A stretch of 64,000 bases of DNA from Holophagales bacterium. GTDB lineage: Bacteria > Acidobacteriota > Thermoanaerobaculia > UBA5066. Within the stretch, counting starts at the first letter, position 1. The number at the start of each line of letters is the position of its first letter. Location: NCBI GenBank assembly GCA_016719485.1, contig JADJZB010000011.1, positions 1-64,000 on the forward strand, written 5' to 3'. Positions 58,436-64,000 of the stretch are shown here, in pieces. The notes under the pieces are model-generated. The model ran no database searches. It was given only the letters and a program-made list of their open reading frames with translations, and was not told where the DNA came from. A program made the position numbers and the translations under genes.

Positions 58436-59433
58436 CCATCCGCACCGTCCTTTCCGCCGCACTGCTCTCCGTCACCGCCCTCGCGCACGTCGCCTTCTCC
58501 CAGACGCCGGTCGCGGTTCCGACCCCACCCCCTCTCCCGGAAGGCGTTCCGGCTTTCGAGGTGGCGCAGTACAACTCCTTCACCTGGTACGGCCGATTCG
58601 GTCTCACGAACTGCGCGTTCATCGACACGGGGGACGGCGTTCTCGTCATCGACACGGGCTGGACGAAGCAGGATGCCGAGAACCTCAAGGCGCAGATCAA
58701 GGAGAAGACGAAGGGCAAGCCCGTCCGCTGGATCGTGCTGACGCAGACGGACATCGACTCCAACGGCGGGATCGAGGCATTTCTACCGACGGACGCGACG
58801 ATCTTCGTCCACGCGCGCGCCGCGGACGTGCTCTCGGGCAGCCTGTTCCGCTCCGCCGCGGGCCAGAAGCGTCCGACCGTCGTCGGGGTGACCGACCAGC
58901 TCGTCGTGAACGCGGGAGAGCGCCGGTTCGAGCTCGTCGCCGCTCCGGGCTCCGCCCACTCGGCCTACGACCTCGCGATCCTCTGCAACGACAACGCTCT
59001 CGCGTTCGTGGGCGATCTCGTGACGCCGGGCCGCTGCGTCAACCTCCAGGGGGCGGCGGCCGACCCCGTCGGCTGGCTGGAGATGCTCGATCGCGTCGGC
59101 AAGCTCAACCCCGCGGGCCTCGTTGCGTCCCGGAGCGAGCCGACGAAGCTGGTGTTCCAGGAGCTGGAGCAGGCGAGGAGCTACCTCGAACGGGTCGTGA
59201 GTTTTCTCGGCGAGCAGAAGGCGAAGGACGCGGCGGAAGCTCGCGTCGCCGGTGAGCTGTCCCTCAGGAAGCTGGGCGACTACTGCCCGGCCCGGGCCGA
59301 CAACGCCAATATCCTGGCGCTCTATCGCCGGATGCGGCCCGACGGCACGTTCGCTCCACCGGCGTCGGCTGCGGCGAGCAGGCCGGTTCCGGCCATGCTC
59401 CCGCCGCCCGCTCCGTCCCAGGCACCGCGCTGA
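58432..59433 (+). CDS. Secreted metallo-beta-lactamase-fold protein, degenerate active site
   Basis: 333 residues, signal peptide TVLSAALLSVTALAHVAFSQ. The MBL fold is evident from NCAFIDTGDGVLVIDTGW, VLTQTDIDSNGGIEAF, APGSAHSAYDLAIL and FVGDLVTPGRC, but the HxHxDH metal motif is replaced by QTDIDS, leaving only one Asp; the later His (GSAHSAYD) and Asp (GDLV) remain. Probably binds metal weakly or not at all. ATGA overlap with the amidotransferase gene. Ends in a Pro/Ala tail and a hairpin at 59460. Confidence 0.75.
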   Translation: MTIRTVLSAALLSVTALAHVAFSQTPVAVPTPPPLPEGVPAFEVAQYNSFTWYGRFGLTNCAFIDTGDGVLVIDTGWTKQDAENLKAQIKEKTKGKPVRWIVLTQTDIDSNGGIEAFLPTDATIFVHARAADVLSGSLFRSAAGQKRPTVVGVTDQLVVNAGERRFELVAAPGSAHSAYDLAILCNDNALAFVGDLVTPGRCVNLQGAAADPVGWLEMLDRVGKLNPAGLVASRSEPTKLVFQELEQARSYLERVVSFLGEQKAKDAAEARVAGELSLRKLGDYCPARADNANILALYRRMRPDGTFAPPASAAASRPVPAMLPPPAPSQAPR

Positions 59434-59459
59434 GCCCTGCGGGGTACCGAAAACGAGAA

Positions 59460-59488
59460 TCCCGGCCGGTTGATCACGCCGGCCGGGA
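59460..59488. terminator. Terminator hairpin after the MBL-fold gene
   Basis: TCCCGGCCGG, nine bases, CCGGCCGGGA: a perfect 10-pair stem 27 bases after the stop codon. Rest of the gap to 59665 shows no gene. Confidence 0.6.
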
Positions 59489-59665
59489 CGTTACCTGAGA
59501 GCGACGGGTCCTCCGAACTCACGATCGCCCTCGTTCGATTGAGCCGCGTCCGCGGCCCGTCTTCCCTTCGCGGGGTCGATCTCGGATCGCCCCGGAAAGA
59601 ACCTCTTCTCGCGGGAAAGAACCCCCTCGACCTGCTTGAGAATCTGGGCTCCCAAACGGGCCCTG

Positions 59666-60064
59666 TCAACCCCCGGAAGCGCGTGGCCAGCGCGCTTCGA
59701 CCGTCGTCTGGATCCCTCCGCGTGGCGTGAAGACGCCGCGAACGGTCATCCGCCGCGGGTGTGTCGCGGCCACGAGATCGGCGAGGACCCGGTTCACGAC
59801 GTTTTCGTTGAAGATCCCGAGATTCCTGAAGGCCAGGAGGTACTCCTTGAAGGACTTCAGCTCGACGCAGTGGGCGTCGGGCACGTACGTCACGACGAGC
59901 GTCGCGAAGTCGGGAAGGCCGGTCTTCGGGCAGATCGAGGTGAATTCCGGGATCGTGATGGCGACCTCGTAGTCGTCGCCGTACTGGGAGGGCCACGTCT
60001 CGAGGTCCGGGAGCGTTACCTTCGTTCCGGCGGCGGCGTGGTCGTCGGTGTAACCGGTCGTCAT
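59666..60064 (-). CDS. queF: NADPH-dependent 7-cyano-7-deazaguanine reductase
   Basis: 132-residue type I QueF: reduces preQ0 to preQ1 in queuosine synthesis. Catalytic Cys in FTSICPKTGLPDFATLVVTY (about residue 45), substrate-binding Glu in ELKSFKEYLLAFRN, and FNENVVNRVLADLV, GVFTPRGGI. Stand-alone here; other queuosine genes are not in the window. Confidence 0.93.
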   Translation of the reverse strand: MTTGYTDDHAAAGTKVTLPDLETWPSQYGDDYEVAITIPEFTSICPKTGLPDFATLVVTYVPDAHCVELKSFKEYLLAFRNLGIFNENVVNRVLADLVAATHPRRMTVRGVFTPRGGIQTTVEARWPRASGG

Positions 60065-60120
60065 GGCGGGAGGATAGCCCGCCCTGCCCCTGGCCCGGAA
60101 TGTGCGACACTCCGCGGCCG

Positions 60121-60825
60121 ATGGCCATTTCGCCCGAGAAACGCAAGCAGATTCTGAAGGACATCCGCCAGCTCGTGTTGATGGCAGCGGTCATCCTGAC
60201 GGGGCGGTCGGTCCTCGCCGACTGGTACGTCGTCCCGACCGGCTCCATGAAGCCGACGATCCTCGAAGGGGACCGGGTCTTCGTCTGGAAGTCGGCGTAC
60301 CAGATCCGCCTGCCGTTCTCGAAGGTCCGGCTGATGAAGACGGGAGTTCCCCGGCGCGGCGACGTCGTCGTCGTGAGGAACCCCGACGGCGGAAGCGTTC
60401 CGTTCGTGAAGCGGCTCATCGGGCTCCCGGGTGACGTCGTGGAGCTGCGGAACGAGGCGCTCCTGGTCAACGGAAAGCCCCAGAAGGTGGAGTTCCTCCC
60501 CCCGCGGACCCTCGAGGACGGCGAGATCGAGATTCTGGGGACGGAGGGCATCGACGGGAGGACGCACCCGATCCGAATCCTCCCCGAGAAGCCCGCGCTC
60601 CGGAACTTCGGCCCGATCACGGTGCCCGAGGGCGAGGTCTTCCTGATGGGGGACAACCGGGACGAGAGCCGCGACGCGCGCTTCTTCGGCACCCGGCCCG
60701 TCGTCGACCTCCTGGGCCGTGCCGTCGGCGTGATGTGGAGCTGGAAGCTCCCCTTCATGGACGGACCGCGCTTCTCGCGGTTCGGCCGGGCGTTCATCAC
60801 GTCGGCCACCGAAGCGAAATCCTGA
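60121..60825 (+). CDS. lepB: Signal peptidase I
   Basis: 234-residue membrane serine protease that cleaves signal peptides. N-terminal helix LVLMAAVILTGRSVLA, catalytic Ser in VVPTGSMKPTILEGD (about residue 42), Lys in VKRLIGLPGDVVEL (about 100), and box E MGDNRDESRDARFFG. ATG 60121. Cytoplasmic N-terminus basic, as expected. Confidence 0.92.
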   Translation: MAISPEKRKQILKDIRQLVLMAAVILTGRSVLADWYVVPTGSMKPTILEGDRVFVWKSAYQIRLPFSKVRLMKTGVPRRGDVVVVRNPDGGSVPFVKRLIGLPGDVVELRNEALLVNGKPQKVEFLPPRTLEDGEIEILGTEGIDGRTHPIRILPEKPALRNFGPITVPEGEVFLMGDNRDESRDARFFGTRPVVDLLGRAVGVMWSWKLPFMDGPRFSRFGRAFITSATEAKS

Positions 60826-60872
60826 ACCTTTCCCCCACGGGGAGGGAACGCCGGTATTTGCGCTTTCGCTCG

Positions 60873-60889
60873 TTTGGAACTATTCTAAA
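60873..60889. promoter_or_regulatory. Candidate Fur/PerR-type operator and promoter
   Basis: TTTGGAA CTA TTCTAAA: 7-base arms with one mismatch, AT-rich in GC-rich DNA, directly before the GTG of the Fur-family gene. TATTCT/TCTAAAT within can serve as a -10. Autoregulation is inferred. Confidence 0.45.
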
Positions 60890-60893
60890 TCTC

Positions 60894-61310
60894 GTGAGGG
60901 CCGATTCCGAGACTCTGAAGGGGCTGTTGCGTGCACGCGGGCTGCGCGTAACGGAGCCCCGGGTGGCGGTCCTCGCCTACCTCGCCTCGACGGACCGGCA
61001 CCCGACGGCTGAAGACGTCGAGACCGCCGTCAACGCCGGCGGCCCGGTCCTCTCCCGCGCGTCGGTCTACAACGTCCTCCACTCCCTCGCGCGCGCGGGG
61101 CTCGTGGCCGGGATGAGCGTGAAAGACGGCGCGACCCGCTACGACGCCTACGTCGTCCCGCACCACCACCTCCTCTGCCGCGCCTGCGGCCGGGTGGAGG
61201 ACGTGGCGTGGCAGGACTTCGGCGTCGCGGAACGGGGAGTTCTCCCCGACGGCCGAGCCGTCCGGACCCTCGCTCTGACGCTCGACGGCGTCTGCACCGA
61301 CTGCGGCTGA
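60894..61310 (+). CDS. Fur-family metalloregulator
   Basis: 138 residues, GTG 60894. Winged helix (LRVTEPRVAVLAYLASTDRHPTAEDVETAV, SRASVYNVLHSLARAGLV), metal-sensing HHHLLCRACGRVEDV and the structural Cys pair CTDCG at the end. Most like PerR/Fur; the exact metal or peroxide specificity cannot be decided. A candidate operator lies immediately upstream. Confidence 0.88.
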   Translation: MRADSETLKGLLRARGLRVTEPRVAVLAYLASTDRHPTAEDVETAVNAGGPVLSRASVYNVLHSLARAGLVAGMSVKDGATRYDAYVVPHHHLLCRACGRVEDVAWQDFGVAERGVLPDGRAVRTLALTLDGVCTDCG

Positions 61311-61325
61311 GCCCGCCGGGAGATC

Positions 61326-61375
61326 GGGGAACCGGGGAATCAGGGAACCGGGGAATCAGGGAACCGGGGAGAACC
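61326..61375. repeat. Tandem repeat of 16 bases
   Basis: GGGGAATCAGGGAACC occurs twice in tandem (61334-61365), flanked by partial units (GGGGAACC before, GGGGAGAACC after). 15 bases after the Fur-family stop. The following stretch to 61664 shows no gene, only GC-rich sequence. Confidence 0.7.
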
Positions 61376-61664
61376 AGCTTCACCGTCACGTCGCTTCGAC
61401 AGGGGGCCGCGGGCGGTGCGGTACGTCTCACGGCCGCCTGCTGCGCGCCGCCGACCCGCTTCCGACTTCGCTGCGGCCGGGCGGGGGGCCCGCGCGAACT
61501 CGCTTCGCTCAAACACGCGCGCGGGCCTGATCCCCGCCCGGTCCTCGCGAACTCGAGCGGGTCCCCGCCGGTGCTCGGGGGCGGCTCGCGAGACGCACCG
61601 CCCCGCCCGCGGCCGGCGAGCTTCACGAACCAACGGGGTCCAACCAACGGGGTCTGGTCTACGC

Positions 61665-61693
61665 TTTACACTCTGCGCGAGCCATAATATAAA
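61665..61693 (+). promoter_or_regulatory. Strong sigma70-like promoter
   Basis: TTTACA, 17 bases, TATAAA on the plus strand (61665-61670 and 61688-61693): close to consensus with ideal spacing, exceptional in this genome. Nothing to express follows before the poly-G tract and convergent gltA, so its target may be missing from the assembly. Confidence 0.5.
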
Positions 61694-61749
61694 ATCAAGA
61701 CCGACCCGGAAAGGAACCCCTGCTGGGCTGAGGGGGGAGGGTGTCCGGC

Positions 61750-61798
61750 GGGGGGGGGGGGGGGGGGGGGGGGGGGGGAGCGGGGGGGGGGGGGGGGG
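61750..61798. repeat. Poly-G tract
   Basis: Nearly uninterrupted G run of about 49 bases with only AGC breaking it (61779-61781). Like the poly-C tract at 12.95 kb, it has the look of read-tail artefact or a slippery low-complexity site. Assembly through it is doubtful. Confidence 0.85.
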
Positions 61799-61926
61799 AG
61801 GCCCCGGCGAGCGCCGCCGTGGGACGCCCCTCCCCCCCGCGACTCGTGCGGCACGGTGAGGTGAACTGGAGTGCCCTCGGGTCCTCGGGTCCTTCGGTTC
61901 TTCGGATGCGCCGCGGGAAAAAAAGA

Positions 61927-61956
61927 AAAGGGAGAGGCGATTCCGCCTCCCCCTTT
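61927..61956 (-). terminator. Intrinsic terminator of gltA
   Basis: On the minus strand AAAGGGGGAGGCG, loop GAAT, CGCCTCTCCCTTT: 13-pair stem with one G-U pair, directly followed by TTTTCTTTTTTT. Located 29 bases after the citrate synthase stop. Textbook Rho-independent structure. Confidence 0.9.
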
Positions 61957-61985
61957 GAACGGACCGTGTTCGTTCGAGTTCGAGA

Positions 61986-63278
61986 TCAGCGGCTCTCGAG
62001 CGGGACGTAGTCGCGCCGCGCGGGCCCGAGGAAGACCTGCCGGGGGCGGGCGATCTTCTGGTCGGTGTCGTTGACCATCTCGTGCCACTGCGCGAGCCAG
62101 CCCGCGGTCCTCCCGATCGCGAAGAGGACGGTGAAGTAGTCGGGCGGGAATCCCATCGCCTCGTAGATGAGGCCCGAGTAGAAGTCGACGTTCGGGTAGA
62201 GCTTCCGCTTCACGAAGTAGTCGTCCTGCAGGGCGATCCGCTCGAGCTCGACGGCGATCGTCAGGAGCGGGTTCTTCCCGGTCACCTCGAAGACCTGGTC
62301 GGCAAGCCCCTTGATGACCTTCGCGCGCGGGTCGTAGTTCTTGTAGACCCGGTGCCCGAAGCCCATCAGCTTCTTCTCGCCCTGTCCCTCCTTGACCTCC
62401 TTGACGAAGGCGGGGACGTTGTTGATGGTCCCGATCTCGCGGAGCATCGTGAGGACCGCCTCGTTCGCGCCGCCGTGGAGCGGCCCGTAGAGCGCGGAGA
62501 TGGCGCCGGAGAGGCTCGAGTAGGGGTCGGTCTGGGCGGAGCTGATCGCCCGCATCGCGTTCGTGGAGCAGTTCTGCTCGTGGTCCGCGTGGAGGATGAA
62601 CAGGACGTCGAGGGCCCGCTCGAGGACCGGGTTCACCTTGTACTTCGGCTCCGACATCTTCCGGAGCATCGAGAGGAAGTTGCCGACGTACGAGAGCTCG
62701 TTGTCGGGGTAGACGTACGGGAAGCCGATCGTGTGGCGGTAGGCGAACGCGGCGATCGTCGGCATCTTCGCGATGAGACGGATCGTGTGGTGGGCGCGCT
62801 GCCGAGGGTCGTTCACGTGCTTGGCGGTCGGGTAGAACGTCGAGAGCGCGCCGACCGTCGACTGCAGCATCCCCATCGGGTGCGCGTCGTGCCGGAACCC
62901 CTCCATGAACTTCTTGATGTTCTCGTGCAGGTAGGTGTGGTGCGTGACGTGGCGGGTGAACTCGGCGAGCTCGGGCTTCGTCGGCAGCTCGCCGTTCCAG
63001 AGGAGCCAGGCGACCTCGAGGAAGCTCGACTTCTCGGCGAGCTGCTCGATCGGGTAGCCGCGGTACTCGAGGATTCCCTTGTCGCCGTCGATGAAGGTGA
63101 TCTTCGACTTGCACGACGCGGTGTTGAGGAACGCCGGGTCGTACGTCATCAGGCCGAAGTCGTCCGGGTTGACCTTGATCTTCCGGAGGTCCATCGCCCG
63201 GATGGTGTCGTTCTCGACCGGAACGACGTACTCTTTGCCGGTCCGGTTGTCCCGAATCGTCAGGCTGTTCTCGCTCAT
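61986..63278 (-). CDS. gltA: Citrate synthase
   Basis: 430-residue type II-like citrate synthase making citrate from oxaloacetate and acetyl-CoA. Active-site His in HDAHPMGMLQSTVGAL and PLHGGANEAVLTML, substrate-binding GFGHRVYKNYDPRA, catalytic Asp in YPNVDFYSGLIYEAMG. N-terminal extension (SLTIRDNRTGKEYVVP) is normal for this type. Start ATG 63278 preceded by GGAGAAGG. Followed by a strong terminator. Confidence 0.95.
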   Translation of the reverse strand: MSENSLTIRDNRTGKEYVVPVENDTIRAMDLRKIKVNPDDFGLMTYDPAFLNTASCKSKITFIDGDKGILEYRGYPIEQLAEKSSFLEVAWLLWNGELPTKPELAEFTRHVTHHTYLHENIKKFMEGFRHDAHPMGMLQSTVGALSTFYPTAKHVNDPRQRAHHTIRLIAKMPTIAAFAYRHTIGFPYVYPDNELSYVGNFLSMLRKMSEPKYKVNPVLERALDVLFILHADHEQNCSTNAMRAISSAQTDPYSSLSGAISALYGPLHGGANEAVLTMLREIGTINNVPAFVKEVKEGQGEKKLMGFGHRVYKNYDPRAKVIKGLADQVFEVTGKNPLLTIAVELERIALQDDYFVKRKLYPNVDFYSGLIYEAMGFPPDYFTVLFAIGRTAGWLAQWHEMVNDTDQKIARPRQVFLGPARRDYVPLESR

Positions 63279-63435
63279 CCTTCTCCCCTTCCTTGGCACG
63301 CTGGACTGGACCGGCAATTCTAGCCCCGGAAGGGCCTGTATCGCGGCCCTTGCGCGCCTTTCCGGCGCAGCCGGGCAGGGCGAGGGGCTTGCATAGACCT
63401 TCCGGCGGGCCCGATCGCCCCCACGGAGACGCTGA

Positions 63436-64000
63436 ATGAACCTTCGACGTTTTCTCGCCGAGGCCGGAACCCTCGTCGGTCTCTCGGTCGCCTGTGCGCT
63501 CGTGTCCAACGCTCTCGCCGGCAAGGAGCGCCGGCTGGCGATCCCGGGCGACTACCCGAACGCGACGACGGTCACAGCCCGGCCCGAAGCGCGGCCGCTG
63601 GCCACGTTCGAAGAGCCTCCCGCCCCGCCGGTGCCGGCCGCAGTGGCACCCACGCCCGCAGAAGGGGTCCCGGCGAGCGGCACCGCGCAGGCTCCCGCCG
63701 CCCGTCCGACCCCGATCGCCGCCGTGCCGGCAACCGTCCGGGACGTACCGCCGGACCCGGGGTCGCAGAGTCCCTCCGCCGAGCTTCTCGGCCGGTTTCC
63801 CGTGCACGGCCAGCCTTTCGTCGAGATCACGGGAGAAGCGGCGGCCTGGCTCCACGCCCGCGGCGCCCTCTTCCTCGATGCACGCCGTACGAAGGACTTC
63901 GCAGAGGGACACGTTGCCGGGGCTCGTTCCTTTCCGGTCTGGGAGTCGGAGGTCGTGAGGGAACGGGTCGCGGAGCTCGTCGCCCAGGGCCGCGATCCCT
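63436..64000 (+). CDS. Rhodanese-domain membrane protein, partial at right edge
   Basis: 188 residues seen; continues past the window. N-terminal membrane helix (LAEAGTLVGLSVACALVSNALAG), a long Pro/Ala-rich linker, and from about residue 130 the beginning of a rhodanese domain (VEITGEAAAWLHARGALFLDARRTKDFAEGHVAGARSFPV). The catalytic Cys loop would be beyond the edge. Divergent from gltA by 157 bases. Confidence 0.75.
   Translation, partial: MNLRRFLAEAGTLVGLSVACALVSNALAGKERRLAIPGDYPNATTVTARPEARPLATFEEPPAPPVPAAVAPTPAEGVPASGTAQAPAARPTPIAAVPATVRDVPPDPGSQSPSAELLGRFPVHGQPFVEITGEAAAWLHARGALFLDARRTKDFAEGHVAGARSFPVWESEVVRERVAELVAQGRDP

Overview
High-GC (roughly 70% by eye) bacterial chromosome. The best taxonomic clue is the gene at 48062-49963, which has the layout of the 'VWFA-related Acidobacterial domain' family. 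Together with the gene content (amidase/GerMN/murI/rph, ftsEX beside gatB) it points to an Acidobacteriota bacterium, probably a metagenome or draft assembly. The window splits into an accessory half (1 to about 32.6 kb), full of defence genes, toxin-antitoxin genes, gene fragments and frameshifts, and a core half (about 32.6-64 kb) of intact housekeeping genes in tight operons, in which I see no frameshift.

Accessory half. (i) 219-12507, minus strand: a six-gene defence operon, OLD-type ATPase/TOPRIM nuclease, SNF2 helicase, DUF4391 protein, type III-like N6-adenine methyltransferase (Mod), RhuM-family protein and type III restriction subunit (Res). The four large genes carry about ten frameshifts and one in-frame amber stop. 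(ii) 12.5-17.3 kb: a NERD-nuclease/superfamily I helicase gene, two unrecognised small genes, low-complexity C tracts and a 36-codon ORF. (iii) 17.4-21.8 kb: a candidate structured RNA, then a four-gene overlapping operon (MoxR-type AAA+ ATPase, small unknown protein, HExxH metallopeptidase/VWA protein, divergent S-adenosylmethionine synthetase-like protein). I consider this the most likely undescribed system. (iv) 21.8-31.5 kb: an array of small modules (wHTH-nucleotidyltransferase/HEPN, HicAB, Fic, two MazEF-like pairs, two VapBC-like pairs, a decayed nucleotidyltransferase pair) separated by broken 3' ends of the NERD-helicase gene and by other repeated gene tails. A second copy of the structured RNA lies here.

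Core half. PilT-type ATPase; amidase, GerMN, glutamate racemase and RNase PH in one plus-strand operon; tRNA-Pro(TGG); a c-type cytochrome; two FMN-binding split-barrel proteins, one fused to GAF and a winged-helix-like domain; a GDPD-like protein; a protein with a long DRPPFRRDDRPAGPRP repeat; tRNA-dihydrouridine synthase; the Acidobacterial VWA protein; homocysteine methyltransferase with a LuxR regulator; two SDR enzymes, one FabL/FabI-like; gatB-ftsE-ftsX; a lipid A-type acyltransferase; a class I amidotransferase hydrolase; a metallo-beta-lactamase-fold protein lacking most metal ligands; queF; signal peptidase I; a Fur-family regulator; citrate synthase; and a partial rhodanese protein at the right edge. 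Genes are commonly coupled by ATGA or GTGA overlaps, and convergent pairs are separated by large GC-rich hairpins.

Poly-C (about 12.95-13.15 kb) and poly-G (about 61.75-61.80 kb) tracts may be sequencing or assembly artefacts, so joins at those points deserve suspicion.
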